In this document: positions 27,589 through 36,363 of the stretch, one piece after another | How the letters are laid out: every line of letters begins with the position of its first letter | How positions within the stretch are numbered: the stretch's first letter is position 1 | Assembly: GCA_045601045.1 (NCBI GenBank) | Contig: JAZRZA010000027.1 | Location: forward strand, 58,123 to 122,122 | Direction of reading: 5' to 3' | DNA: 64,000 bases | Source of the DNA: UBA1181 sp045601045 | Lineage (GTDB): Bacteria; Bacteroidota; Bacteroidia; Bacteroidales; Paludibacteraceae | Program-made: the position numbers and the translations under genes | The notes under the pieces: model-generated | Seen by the model: only the letters and a program-made list of their open reading frames with translations | Database searches by the model: none | What the model was told of the DNA's origin: nothing

Positions 27589-28473
27589 ATGAAGCAAGAA
27601 AATTTGAACATTATCACAATTCAAGATTTCAAGAAAATTCCGACATTGTCGTTCTTGGACGAGGACGTGATGGTAGTGAACAATAGCGACATCTATCAGA
27701 TTCCTCAACCCTCCTACCCCGTACGCATGAAGAACTACGTGGTGGCGTTTTGCTTTTCAGGCACCGCTCGTGTCACCATCGACACGATCAGTTACGACAT
27801 CTCCGCAAACAACGTGATGTTGTTACCCCCTGAATGTGTCTTGAACATTAACGAGATGAAAGATCCCAAAGCGACCTTCCTCGTATTCTCCCAACCCTAC
27901 GGAAAAGAGATCATCACACAATGCTCCGCCATCTGGAACTCCTTGGATGGAATGATGCGAAACGTCAAGCACCAAGTCACAATGGAGGAAGGTGGAATGA
28001 TTCTGAACTATATCAAACGGCTGTCCGATTATTGCAACGACGCGACCAACAAATACCGCAGAGAAATCATTAAACTGCAAATCGTATCCTTCCTACACGA
28101 TCTTTGCAACGCCTGCGTCAAAGAGGATTCGCAAGAGTCATACCTCTCCCGCGAGATGGAGATCTTCCGGAATTTCTTCCAGTTGGCCAGCCAGAACTTC
28201 AAAAAAGAGCACTCTGTCGCTTTTTACGCCGACAAACTTTGCATTTCACCCAAATACCTATCCATGGCGGTGAAACAAGCGGTCAACAAAACCCCGAGTG
28301 AGACCATACAAGGATTTCTCATCCAAGAGTCTAAGGTTTTATTGAAGAATACCAATATGACCATCAAGCAGATCTCCAACGAACTCAACTTTCAAAACCC
28401 GTCGTTTTTCTGCCGTTACTTCAGAAAATATGTGGGTGTATCTCCTATTGAATACAGAACCAAAGCTTCCTAA
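27589..28473 (+). CDS. AraC-family transcriptional regulator
   Basis: A 294-residue cytoplasmic regulator. The N-terminal half (about 1-180) is a cupin-like sensing domain (YVVAFCFSGTARVTID); the C-terminal AraC domain (about 190-292) has both helix-turn-helix units, YADKLCISPKYLSMAVK and IKQISNELNFQNPSFFCRYFRKYVGVSP. It is divergent from the acyl carrier protein gene and 12 bp upstream of the DsrE-like gene, either of which may be its target. The ligand is unknown. Confidence 0.93.
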   Translation: MKQENLNIITIQDFKKIPTLSFLDEDVMVVNNSDIYQIPQPSYPVRMKNYVVAFCFSGTARVTIDTISYDISANNVMLLPPECVLNINEMKDPKATFLVFSQPYGKEIITQCSAIWNSLDGMMRNVKHQVTMEEGGMILNYIKRLSDYCNDATNKYRREIIKLQIVSFLHDLCNACVKEDSQESYLSREMEIFRNFFQLASQNFKKEHSVAFYADKLCISPKYLSMAVKQAVNKTPSETIQGFLIQESKVLLKNTNMTIKQISNELNFQNPSFFCRYFRKYVGVSPIEYRTKAS

Positions 28474-28485
28474 TCCGATATCATC

Positions 28486-28911
28486 ATGAAGAAATTATTA
28501 TTCTCCCTATTCCTCCTTATCGCGGGCTGCCAATTCATCTCCGCGCAAATATGGAAACAAGAGGTAAAATACAACGACCCGCAAGAGCCTAAAAGCATCG
28601 GTATCGTGATGTACTCCAACGACCCGGAGACGGTATTCAACGCCTTCCGCTTCGCCAACTACGCGCAAGAGTGGGACAACAAGGTGGAGATCTTCCTCCT
28701 AGGCAAAGGCGTGGAGACCGAGAAACTCATGGAGGAGAACAAAGATGTAAAAGAGCAGGTGGATAAGTTCATCGACCAAGGAGGCGTTATCATGGGTTGC
28801 AAAACCTGCCTTCAGAATAGGGAAAAATCGGAATCTAAGATTTGTAGGGTCACCTGCATCGAAGATCTATACAACGTGGTGAAGAAGAATCAGATCGTAT
28901 TAACTTTCTGA
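28486..28911 (+). CDS. Secreted DsrE/DsrF-like protein
   Basis: A 141-residue protein with an export signal (residues 1-20; a Cys in LIAGCQF could also be a lipobox). The mature part has the DsrE fold pattern: GIVMYSNDPETVFNAFRFAN, VEIFLLGKGVE and a cysteine motif GCKTCLQNR, followed by ICRVTCIEDLYNVV. DsrE proteins relay sulfur or respond to sulfur; the exported location and the C-x2-C pair suggest a periplasmic thiol role, which is unproven. It follows the AraC gene by 12 bp and overlaps the convergent membrane-protein gene by 12 bp. Confidence 0.8.
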   Translation: MKKLLFSLFLLIAGCQFISAQIWKQEVKYNDPQEPKSIGIVMYSNDPETVFNAFRFANYAQEWDNKVEIFLLGKGVETEKLMEENKDVKEQVDKFIDQGGVIMGCKTCLQNREKSESKICRVTCIEDLYNVVKKNQIVLTF

Positions 28912-29706
28912 CACAAGCACCTCTGTCTCTTCCAGAACGGACTCCACAGGGTCTTTCCCCTCTCGGGAGAGCTCTTGGAGATGGCCATGCAGACGTTTTA
29001 CCATCGGCATAAAGAGCCAAAGGGAGATAAGGCCAGAGATTCCAGCGCATACCAAAGGAATTACAACAGACAAACTGGCCACCACCATCTCTTTCGTCAA
29101 GACGATTCCAAACCACTTTGCCAATTGACGCAACACATTCAGCACCACCATCCTCGTCATCAGTCTTACCGCAAAGCGTTGGATCACCTGCTTCACCGCC
29201 ATACCCACCGCAGATTTAGCCAAACGCACCACCTGATGTTTTCCAATCATCACCACAGAGATGATCAGCAACATCATGGTCATCGACTGATTTTCATCGT
29301 GCGTCTCCTTATCAAACAGATTGCGGCAACCATGGAGGTAAAGCATTTTTTGCAAGATGACAAAGACAAATATCTGAAACTGGACAAAGTCCACCACAAT
29401 CAAGAGCCACATCAACCAACCATCCGGAGGCAAAGCGCACAAAATAGACAATATGGTGACACACAAGGCGTGTTTTCTAATCTCCTTGGTGGTTATCTTT
29501 GAGATCTCCTCTTCAGAGAAAAGTGAGGCGGGCCTCTCAGTAATCAGAAGCTGCATCTCCTCCTCGTTCTTCACCTTTGATCTAAAAAGACGACGCAAGT
29601 ACCGCTCCTTATCCACCCTGGAGAAGGGTAATTTCATCCCCATACGCAAGACAGCATCCCACGTACGCAACAACTTCGCATAGGTTTTCAACGCTTTCTC
29701 GATCAC
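28900..29706 (-). CDS. Integral membrane protein, remotely DUF697/EcsC-like
   Basis: A 268-residue protein of unassigned function. A cytosolic N-terminus of about 85 residues (basic; SEEEISKITTKEIRKHA) is followed by hydrophobic segments at about 92-135, 155-172 and 215-240. The pattern ALPPDGWLMWLLIVVDFVQF recalls the P...D....Q signature of DUF697/EcsC proteins, but the match is weak. Its 3' end overlaps the DsrE-like gene by 12 bp in convergent orientation. No operon partner on its strand. Confidence 0.65.
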   Translation of the reverse strand: MIEKALKTYAKLLRTWDAVLRMGMKLPFSRVDKERYLRRLFRSKVKNEEEMQLLITERPASLFSEEEISKITTKEIRKHALCVTILSILCALPPDGWLMWLLIVVDFVQFQIFVFVILQKMLYLHGCRNLFDKETHDENQSMTMMLLIISVVMIGKHQVVRLAKSAVGMAVKQVIQRFAVRLMTRMVVLNVLRQLAKWFGIVLTKEMVVASLSVVIPLVCAGISGLISLWLFMPMVKRLHGHLQELSREGKDPVESVLEETEVLVSES

Positions 29707-29830
29707 GCTCCAATGTTTTCCACAAATATAGATGAATCATTCCAAACTCACTACATAAATCAATCAAAACTATCTATCAGAGATTTTTTCGCAAAAAAAC
29801 GATATATTTGGAAAAATAAAAAAGATGAAT

Positions 29831-29918
29831 TACCTTTGCTTTGTCTGAAAAAAATATGAGAAACGGGAAAAGGAGTTCCGATATTTGTCGGAATTCTTTT
29901 TGTTTTGTTGTCTTCTAA
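29831..29918 (+). promoter_or_regulatory. Promoter and leader hairpin upstream of greA
   Basis: TACCTTTG (29831-29838) fits the -7 consensus; another match, TATATTTG, is at 29803. About 35 bases into the predicted transcript, TTCCGA/TCGGAA around TATTTG (29876-29893) is followed by TTCTTTTTGTTTT, a terminator-like structure still 90 bases before greA. A 20-codon frame (29856-29918) spans it. This could be an attenuator or the end of a short RNA; no evidence distinguishes them. Confidence 0.4.
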
Positions 29919-29982
29919 CGTAATAAACAGACAAGATTGAGAGTTAAATCAATGTTTGAACCTTTTAAAATTAGTATATATT

Positions 29983-30453
29983 ATGGCAGTTTCTTATGTT
30001 ACCGAAGAGGGATACAACAAGATGATGGACGAGTTGAAACAACTCGAGACTGTTGAACGTCCAAATATCTCCAAACAAATCGCCGAGGCACGCGACAAAG
30101 GAGACCTTTCCGAGAATGCCGAGTACGACGCGGCCAAGGAAGCGCAAGGTCTTTTGGAGGCGAAGATCTCCCTTCTCAAGGAGAAGATCCTTAATGCGAA
30201 GATCATCGACGCTTCAAGATTGAACACGGATGTCATCCAACTATTGAACAAAGTTCAAATCAAGAACCAAAAGAACGGAGCGACAATGACCTACACCTTG
30301 GTTTCAGAGCACGAGGCCAACTTGAAAGAGGGAAAATTGGCAGTCAACACCCCTATCGCGCAAGCATTACTTGGCAAGAAGGTGGGCGACGTTGTGGAGG
30401 TAACCGTTCCTGCGGGAAAGATTCCGTTCGAGGTAGTAAGCATCTCTTTCTAA
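29983..30453 (+). CDS. greA: Transcription elongation factor GreA
   Basis: A 156-residue GreA: it enters the RNA polymerase secondary channel and stimulates cleavage of backtracked RNA. The N-terminal coiled coil contains the catalytic-tip acidic pair within ARDKGDLSENAEYDAAKE; the C-terminal FKBP-like domain ends GKKVGDVVEVTVPAG. Start ATG 29983 (MAVSYVTEEG) is preferred to 29956, since it fits family N-termini. The HIT gene follows after 19 bp. Confidence 0.96.
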   Translation: MAVSYVTEEGYNKMMDELKQLETVERPNISKQIAEARDKGDLSENAEYDAAKEAQGLLEAKISLLKEKILNAKIIDASRLNTDVIQLLNKVQIKNQKNGATMTYTLVSEHEANLKEGKLAVNTPIAQALLGKKVGDVVEVTVPAGKIPFEVVSISF

Positions 30454-30472
30454 CCTAAAAACACAGAAACAA

Positions 30473-30862
30473 ATGGCTACGATATTCACCAGAATCATCA
30501 AGGGAGAAATTCCTTGCTACAAGATTGCTGAAGACGAGAACTACTTCGCATTCTTGGACATCAACCCCGTACAAAAGGGACACACCTTGGTGATTCCCAA
30601 AGAGGAGGGCGACTACATCTTCAACATGGACGACGAGAAGGTCGCTGGATTGATGGTATTCGCGAAGAAAGTGGCAAAAGCGATCGAGAAAGCCATCCCA
30701 TGCAGCCGCATTTCAGTGGCGGTGCTTGGATTGGAGGTGCCCCACACACATGTGCACCTAATTCCGATCAGCAGTGAAAAAGACTTCAACATCAAGGAGA
30801 AACAACAAGTTTCCCAAGAAGAGATGGAGCAAATCGCCGCTTCCATCAGAGCGAATTTTTAA
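30473..30862 (+). CDS. HIT-family nucleotide-binding hydrolase
   Basis: A 129-residue histidine-triad protein. The signature HTHVHLIPIS carries the three histidines; the N-terminus is FTRIIKGEIPCYKIAEDE. Family members hydrolyse nucleoside phosphoramidates or dinucleotides (HINT branch); physiological substrate unknown. It follows greA by 19 bp, an arrangement common in Bacteroidetes. Downstream, 87 bases with two GC-rich hairpins (GCGCTC/GAGCGC and CGCCG/CGGCG) precede the DUF4271 gene. Confidence 0.94.
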   Translation: MATIFTRIIKGEIPCYKIAEDENYFAFLDINPVQKGHTLVIPKEEGDYIFNMDDEKVAGLMVFAKKVAKAIEKAIPCSRISVAVLGLEVPHTHVHLIPISSEKDFNIKEKQQVSQEEMEQIAASIRANF

Positions 30863-30949
30863 TAGCGGATCGATTTTAAGATCTAACTAACGATGTAAGA
30901 ATCGCGCGCTCGTCAAAGGAGCGCCGCATAATATTCGGCGGAAGCAAAA

Positions 30950-31873
30950 ATGGACAGATTACTTCTGATTAATTTCTTCACCACATCCACTACAAAGGGA
31001 GACGCCTCTCAAACGGAAGCGTTTCCCTTTCTATCTATTCCTCCGAAGGAGTGGGAGAAGAAAGCAGACGAGGCATTAGCGAAGTCCGTCGATTGCGAAG
31101 AGATCGGTTGCATTCCTAGCCTACAAGAGGTTTACCAAAGTGTCATGGACAGCGTCGAGGCGCGGCCCTACCACAAATCCAAAACATTCTTGACGGAAGT
31201 TCCCCGCAAAGAGGGTGTCGCGATTCCTCCACAAATGCAACAAGAGGTTTGGTTCGTGCCTCTGATGTTCATCCTCTTCTGGGGATTCGGCATGGTGCTC
31301 ACCAACCGCTTCTACTACATCATCCAGGCAATCAGGGAATTCTTTTACCCTAAAAACAGAAGCGACGTCTTTTCAGAGCGCATCACAGATGAGTTTGGCT
31401 TCAAATCCGCCATGATTGTCCTCTCCTTCTGTACCATTTCCCTCTTCTGCCTATTGGCATTGAACAATCTGTTCCACCTCGGCGGCTACAATGGCATCAC
31501 CGCATTTTTCAAGATTTTAGCCATATTCATTGGTTATACGGTGTTTAAGATTCTCTCCACGCTCTATATGTGCTCCGTTTTCTTCGAACGCAACACATTC
31601 AGCGTCGTCAGACACTCCTACGCCACACTGGTATTCACCCTGTGCAGCAGCCTATTCCCGATAGTTCTGATCGCCTCATTCACAGCCCCTCAAATCGCAA
31701 GATACGCGCTAATTGTGGGATGTATATTTTGCGGTGCCGCAGTAATTCTATATTTGTACAAAATCTTATCCGTTTTTTTCAACGGATTGACATCTATATT
31801 CTATTTGTTTTTGTACCTTTGCACCCTGGAAATTTTACCTATCGCAGCCCTTGTGGGATTGCTTTTAGGATAG
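30950..31873 (+). CDS. DUF4271 membrane protein
   Basis: A 307-residue protein with a soluble N-terminal part (about 1-98) and six hydrophobic helices at about 101-120, 150-170, 182-202, 216-236, 243-265 and 280-304, typical of DUF4271. Function is unknown. In Bacteroidetes the gene is usually next to hemD, as here (31 bp gap), and the run continues with rnpA and yidD, which both serve RNA processing and membrane-protein insertion. Confidence 0.88.
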   Translation: MDRLLLINFFTTSTTKGDASQTEAFPFLSIPPKEWEKKADEALAKSVDCEEIGCIPSLQEVYQSVMDSVEARPYHKSKTFLTEVPRKEGVAIPPQMQQEVWFVPLMFILFWGFGMVLTNRFYYIIQAIREFFYPKNRSDVFSERITDEFGFKSAMIVLSFCTISLFCLLALNNLFHLGGYNGITAFFKILAIFIGYTVFKILSTLYMCSVFFERNTFSVVRHSYATLVFTLCSSLFPIVLIASFTAPQIARYALIVGCIFCGAAVILYLYKILSVFFNGLTSIFYLFLYLCTLEILPIAALVGLLLG

Positions 31874-31903
31874 GTGGAAAATTTAACATATAAGGAATAA
31901 AAA

Positions 31904-32689
31904 ATGGCAAGAATTAAACGTATCTTGGTTTCCCAACCTAGGCCGACGACTGAAAAGTCGCCTTACTTCGATTTGGAGACAAAATATGGTGTGAAAATTG
32001 ACTTCAAACCATTCATCAAAGTTGAGCCAATCATGGCGAAGGAATTTCGTCAACAAAAGATCGCCATATTGGACTATACGGCAATTGTGTTCACCGCCAA
32101 GGCCGCTATTGACCATTTCTTTAGATTGTGTACAGAGATGAGGGTGAATGTCCCTGAGACCATGAAGTATTTCTGCGTATCAGAGTCCGTTGCCCTCTAT
32201 CTTCAAAAATACATACAATACCGCAAGCGCAAGGTGTTCTTCGGATCATCCAACAAATTAGAGGATTTGATTCCAGTGGTATCCAAGCACCTTGACGAGA
32301 AGTTCCTTGTATCTGTGGCCGATGTTTACGAAGCCAACAAGCAAGTATCCGAAGACCACAAGGACGATATCATCGCCATGATGGAGAAGGCCGGTGCCAA
32401 CTGCACCAAGGGAGTCATGTACAAAACGGTCAGCACCGATTTCACCAATGACCCTGACTTCAACTACGACATGTTCGTATTTTTCAGCCCGTCTGGAATC
32501 ACTTCGCTCTATAAGAACTTCCCTAACTTCGAACAGGGAGACATCTGCATCGGATGTTTGGGCGCCACAGCGGTAAAGGCAGCCAAAGACGCTGGACTCA
32601 CAGTCAATGTTGAGGCTCCGACACCAGAGGCTCCATCCATGCCGGCCGCATTGGATTTGTTCTTGAAGGAGTGTAACAAGAAGAAATAA
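31904..32689 (+). CDS. hemD: Uroporphyrinogen-III synthase family protein
   Basis: A 261-residue HemD-fold protein: two-lobed alpha/beta with IKRILVSQPRPT at the start, FTAKAAIDHFFRLC at the end of the first half, and FFSPSGITSLYKNFPNF followed by GCLGATAVKAAKDAGL in the second. The enzyme closes and inverts ring D of hydroxymethylbilane in tetrapyrrole synthesis; in Bacteroidetes this gene stands apart from other hem genes, so the activity is assumed from family membership. It follows DUF4271 and precedes rnpA by 40 bp. Confidence 0.88.
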   Translation: MARIKRILVSQPRPTTEKSPYFDLETKYGVKIDFKPFIKVEPIMAKEFRQQKIAILDYTAIVFTAKAAIDHFFRLCTEMRVNVPETMKYFCVSESVALYLQKYIQYRKRKVFFGSSNKLEDLIPVVSKHLDEKFLVSVADVYEANKQVSEDHKDDIIAMMEKAGANCTKGVMYKTVSTDFTNDPDFNYDMFVFFSPSGITSLYKNFPNFEQGDICIGCLGATAVKAAKDAGLTVNVEAPTPEAPSMPAALDLFLKECNKKK

Positions 32690-32729
32690 GTCTGATTGAT
32701 TCAATCCAGACCCACAATATTAGGTAACG

Positions 32730-33146
32730 ATGGAACGTAGGAACACATTTGGCAAAGAGGAGCATCTATGCGGGAAGACCACAGTGGATGAACTCTACAA
32801 ATCAGGGGAAAGCCTCTTCCTATACCCGTTCCGCATCGTTTACCAAAAAGTGGAGCAAAAAGACGAAGAATCCAGGAAGGTCCCTGTACAATGTTTGGTC
32901 AACGCGCCCAAGCGCAAATTCAAACATGCTGTGGACCGCAATAGACTAAAAAGGTTGATGCGAGAAGCCTACCGCAAGAACAAACATGCGTTGTTCGAGA
33001 AAATGGAGGCGGAGTCAGCCACCTTAAGGATTGCGTTCAGTTATATTTCAGACAAAATCGAAACACAATCCTTTGTCGAGAAACGGATGATTCAAGCATT
33101 GGGAAAGATTTCAAAGAGTATCGATGGGGATCCAAAGTGCCAATAA
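32730..33146 (+). CDS. rnpA: Ribonuclease P protein component
   Basis: A 138-residue RNase P protein subunit that binds the catalytic RNA and tRNA precursor leaders. The central basic signature AVDRNRLKRLMREAYR is diagnostic. The N-terminus (NTFGKEEHLCG) is the usual extended Bacteroidetes form. yidD starts 5 bases after the stop. Confidence 0.95.
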   Translation: MERRNTFGKEEHLCGKTTVDELYKSGESLFLYPFRIVYQKVEQKDEESRKVPVQCLVNAPKRKFKHAVDRNRLKRLMREAYRKNKHALFEKMEAESATLRIAFSYISDKIETQSFVEKRMIQALGKISKSIDGDPKCQ

Positions 33147-33150
33147 CGAA

Positions 33151-33381
33151 ATGAGCAGAGTTACGAAATGGACCAGGAGAATATTTTTACTCCCGGTCTA
33201 TTTTTACAAGAGATGTATCTCCCCTCTCTTTCCGCCTTGCTGTCGCTACACACCAACTTGTTCCCAGTACGCGGTGGAAGCTGTCATGAAGCATGGCATA
33301 TTCAAAGGTGGATGGCTCACCGTCAAAAGGATAGCGAGGTGCAATCCTTGGGGTGGAAGCGGCTACGACCCGGTGCCTTGA
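33151..33381 (+). CDS. yidD: Membrane protein insertion efficiency factor
   Basis: A 76-residue YidD: an amphipathic helix at the inner membrane assisting YidC-mediated insertion. Signature: YKRCISPLFPPCCRYTPTCS and VKRIARCNPWGGSGYDPVP, with all conserved cysteines. I start at ATG 33151, just past the rnpA stop; the ATG at 33124 would overlap rnpA by 23 bases. Confidence 0.94.
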   Translation: MSRVTKWTRRIFLLPVYFYKRCISPLFPPCCRYTPTCSQYAVEAVMKHGIFKGGWLTVKRIARCNPWGGSGYDPVP

Positions 33382-33463
33382 CATCAGAATGGATATTCAA
33401 AGTATAAAGATACGGCACGTTGTATATTTTTAACGAATCGGTCGGTTTTTATACAACAAAACG

Positions 33464-33493
33464 CTTGTTATTCGCATTTTTTGCATAATTTTG
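33464..33493 (+). promoter_or_regulatory. argR promoter region with imperfect palindrome
   Basis: TAATTTTG (33486-33493) is a perfect -7 element followed by C, with TTG at 33466-33468 as a partial -33. The stretch TTATTCGCA...TGCATAA just upstream is an imperfect inverted repeat that could be an arginine-repressor site, giving autoregulation; the match to ARG boxes is loose. Confidence 0.4.
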
Positions 33494-33555
33494 CACCATC
33501 AACGGATAATTATGCCAATAGTTATTCATTACGGAATGCAAAATAAAGAGGAAAA

Positions 33556-34023
33556 GTGAAAAACAAGGTTAAAAGATTTGTCGCCATCCAGGAGATTATC
33601 TCCACAACAGTGGTAGGCAGTCAAGAAGAACTCTTGCAAAAACTTTCGGAGCAAGGATTTGAATTGACCCAAGCCACATTATCGCGCGACTTGAAGCAAC
33701 TCAAGGTATCTAAAACGACTAATTCAAAGGGCGAATACATATACCAGTTGCCTACTAGAAACATATCAGAGGAGAAACACTACAGCGGCGAGTTCTCTCG
33801 TGGAAACACTGTCCTATCCACCGAGTTCTCAGGTAACATCGTTGTGGTGCATACCCGTCCAGGTTACGCAAGTAGTCTGGCTTATGAAATAGACGAGATA
33901 GCCAAAGAGACGATCATCGGAACCGTAGCGGGCGAAGACACGATCATCGCGGTTATCAAGGAGGGGAAAACGAGAGAGGACGTGACCAACAGTCTAGCTC
34001 AACTGATCCCATCGTTAAACTAA
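33556..34023 (+). CDS. argR: Arginine repressor
   Basis: A 155-residue hexameric transcription factor sensing arginine. N-terminal winged helix about 1-70 (LTQATLSRDLKQLKV, the recognition helix) and C-terminal oligomerisation domain with ARG-binding GTVAGEDTIIAVI. The start is GTG at 33556, preceded by AGAGGAAAA; no better ATG fits. It heads argR-GNAT-argG; the expected regulon gene argG is 690 bases downstream. Confidence 0.95.
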   Translation: MKNKVKRFVAIQEIISTTVVGSQEELLQKLSEQGFELTQATLSRDLKQLKVSKTTNSKGEYIYQLPTRNISEEKHYSGEFSRGNTVLSTEFSGNIVVVHTRPGYASSLAYEIDEIAKETIIGTVAGEDTIIAVIKEGKTREDVTNSLAQLIPSLN

Positions 34024-34095
34024 CATAACCGAATCCGATTAGAATTTCGAAAGGGTTCACAAAAATTATATTCAACCGTATTTCAAAAAGAGGAA

Positions 34096-34698
34096 ATGGA
34101 TCAGGAAATTGAAATCATGGTTGCCGACGAAAGGCATCTTGGCTACGTCACCACTATCCTTGACACGATAGAGGCAGCGGCCAAAGTACGTGGAACTGGA
34201 ATAGCGAAACGCGACCCTGAATACGTGAAGCAAAAGATACGTGAAGGGAAAGCGATCATCGCTCTTTGTGGAGATGATTTCGCAGGATTCAGTTACATCG
34301 AAACATGGGAGGACAAGAAGTACGTCACCACTTCAGGACTTATCGTTCCTGAAAAATACCGTGGTAGAGGGTTGGCTCGCCGCATCAAGCACCACACCTT
34401 CTCGCTTGCGCGTCACAGATGGCCAGAGGCTAAAATTTTCAGTCTCACCTCAGGCGCTGCCGTCATGAAACTCAACACCCAAATGGGTTATCTTCCAGTC
34501 ACTTTCGCCGACCTCACAGAAGACGACACATTCTGGAAGGGATGTCAAGGATGCGTCAACTACGACGTATTGCAACGCACCGGCAGACGCTACTGCATCT
34601 GCACAGGTATGCTATTCGACCCACACGAGCCTATGAGCGTGGAGATGGCGGAGAAGGAACTTGCGAAGGACCCTAATATCAAATTGTTTAACAACTGA
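34096..34698 (+). CDS. GNAT-family N-acetyltransferase of the arginine locus
   Basis: A 200-residue GNAT protein. The acetyl-CoA motif is VPEKYRGRGLARRIKHH (motif A), with IMVADERHLGYV at the N-terminus. The last 50 residues are unusual, with four cysteines in GCQGCVNYD and RRYCICTG, perhaps a metal site. In Bacteroides-type arg clusters such a gene sits between argR and argG and is a candidate for an N-acyl transfer step on glutamate or ornithine; substrate not shown. argG starts 13 bp after its stop. Confidence 0.85.
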   Translation: MDQEIEIMVADERHLGYVTTILDTIEAAAKVRGTGIAKRDPEYVKQKIREGKAIIALCGDDFAGFSYIETWEDKKYVTTSGLIVPEKYRGRGLARRIKHHTFSLARHRWPEAKIFSLTSGAAVMKLNTQMGYLPVTFADLTEDDTFWKGCQGCVNYDVLQRTGRRYCICTGMLFDPHEPMSVEMAEKELAKDPNIKLFNN

Positions 34699-34711
34699 TT
34701 ATTTTTTAGAT

Positions 34712-35920
34712 ATGGCTAACAAAAAAGTAGTAGTGGCATTCAGTGGTGGTCTTGACACCTCATTCACTGTAATGTACTTGGCGAAGGAGAAGGGTTACGA
34801 TGTTTACGCCGCATGCGCGAACACTGGTGGATTCAGCCCTGAGCAATTGAAGCAAAACGAGGAGAACGCCTACAAGTTGGGCGCCGTGAAATATGTCACT
34901 TTGGACGTGACCAAAGAGTATTACGAGAAGAGTTTGAAGTACATGGTATTCGGTAACGTGCTTAGAAACGGCACCTACCCTATCTCCGTATCTTCAGAGC
35001 GTATCTTCCAAGGTATGGCCATCGCCCGTTACGCTAACGAGATCGGCGCGGACGCTATCGCGCATGGTTCAACAGGTGCTGGAAACGACCAAGTACGTTT
35101 CGATATGACCTTCTTGGTAATGGCTCCTGGCGTGGAGATCATCACCTTGACCCGCGACATGGCACTTACCCGCCAATACGAGATCGACTACCTAAACGAG
35201 CACGGTTTCTCCGCAGACTGGACCAAGTTGAAGTACTCTTACAACGTAGGTATCTGGGGAACCTCTATCTGCGGTGGCGAGATCCTCGACTCTCGCGAGG
35301 GATTGCCTGATAGCGCTTACTTGAAACAAGTCAAGAAGAGCGGTAGCGAGATCTTGACACTCGGTTTCGAGAAGGGTGAGATCTGCTCCGTAAACGGAAA
35401 GAAATACGACGACAAAATCGCTTGCATCCAAGCCATCGAGGAGATCGGCGCAGCTTACGGTATCGGCCGTGACATGCACGTGGGCGACACCATCATCGGT
35501 ATCAAGGGTCGTGTAGGTTTTGAGGCTGCAGCTCCAATGTTGATCATCGGCGCGCATAAATTCTTGGAGAAATACACCCTTTCTAAGTGGCAACAATATT
35601 GGAAAGACCAAGTGGCTAACTGGTACGGAATGTTCCTTCACGAGTCTCAATACCTTGAGCCTGTGATGAGAGACATCGAGGCCATGTTGTCAGAGTCTCA
35701 ACGTAACGTGAACGGTGAGGTGAAGTTGGAGCTTCGTCCACTCTCATTCTCAACAGTAGGTGTTGACTCTAAGGACGACTTGGTGAAGACTAAGTTCGGT
35801 GAGTATGGCGAGATGAACAAGGGATGGACCTCAGAGGAGGCGAAGGGCTTCATCAAGGTTACATCCACTCCACTCCGCGTATACTACGCGAACCACAAGG
35901 ACGAGGGCAAGGATATCTAA
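34712..35920 (+). CDS. argG: Argininosuccinate synthase
   Basis: A 402-residue ATP-dependent enzyme joining citrulline and aspartate. N-terminal PP-loop VVVAFSGGLDTSFT, then AHGSTGAGNDQVRFD and YSYNVGIWGTSICGGEI. Start ATG 34712 is chosen because MANKKVVVAFSGG fits the family; an upstream in-frame start (34661) would overlap the GNAT gene. A terminator ends the operon at 35942; argC, argD and other genes of the pathway do not follow, so the usual cluster is split in this genome. Confidence 0.96.
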   Translation: MANKKVVVAFSGGLDTSFTVMYLAKEKGYDVYAACANTGGFSPEQLKQNEENAYKLGAVKYVTLDVTKEYYEKSLKYMVFGNVLRNGTYPISVSSERIFQGMAIARYANEIGADAIAHGSTGAGNDQVRFDMTFLVMAPGVEIITLTRDMALTRQYEIDYLNEHGFSADWTKLKYSYNVGIWGTSICGGEILDSREGLPDSAYLKQVKKSGSEILTLGFEKGEICSVNGKKYDDKIACIQAIEEIGAAYGIGRDMHVGDTIIGIKGRVGFEAAAPMLIIGAHKFLEKYTLSKWQQYWKDQVANWYGMFLHESQYLEPVMRDIEAMLSESQRNVNGEVKLELRPLSFSTVGVDSKDDLVKTKFGEYGEMNKGWTSEEAKGFIKVTSTPLRVYYANHKDEGKDI

Positions 35921-35941
35921 TCAAACAACTCGACAAATAGC

Positions 35942-35973
35942 AAATAGGCTGTCCGATGGGCAGCCTATTTTTT
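35942..35973 (+). terminator. Intrinsic terminator of argG
   Basis: AAATAGGCTG pairs with CAGCCTATTT around TCCGATGGG, ending in a run of T. Confidence 0.9.
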
Positions 35974-36019
35974 TGCGTTAGGTTCCGAATACCAAGGGGG
36001 ACTCCTCTCAATGTTTTTT

Positions 36020-36292
36020 CTAATCTGAAAGAAGCCCCCAAACAATGACGAATAAGATAAAACAGCCTATATTTAAGAGAATATATCCGCCGACACTTAG
36101 TCCCCACGGAATATCATCCTTTGCAATATAATAGATCACCTTGACGATATCCAGGAAGAATACTAACGAATATACGCCACAGCCGCTTTCTCCACTCACT
36201 CTTCTTTCCGTCCTCTTTGGGAGATCCGCATCGGTGCTCACACCCTTGTCCATATTCTTCATATCTTCTCTCTCGTCCTCTCTCTCTTCCAT
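36020..36292 (-). CDS. Small hypothetical two-helix membrane protein
   Basis: About 90 residues, unrecognised. A charged N-terminal third (MEEREDEREDMKN) is followed by two hydrophobic segments, VYSLVFFLDIVKVIYYIA and GGYILLNIGCFILFVIVWG. I start at ATG 36292, which is preceded by a canonical AAGGAGG seven bases upstream (36306-36300 on the minus strand); such a motif is uncommon in this phylum. It is last in a minus-strand run with the LRAT and YiiX-like genes but 72 bases from its neighbour. Confidence 0.5.
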   Translation of the reverse strand: MEEREDEREDMKNMDKGVSTDADLPKRTERRVSGESGCGVYSLVFFLDIVKVIYYIAKDDIPWGLSVGGYILLNIGCFILFVIVWGLLSD

Positions 36293-36363
36293 ACGCAATC
36301 CTCCTTGCTATTACCTTACCCAATTATTATTGATCTAACTCTTATTTATTCTTCACGGTTTTT

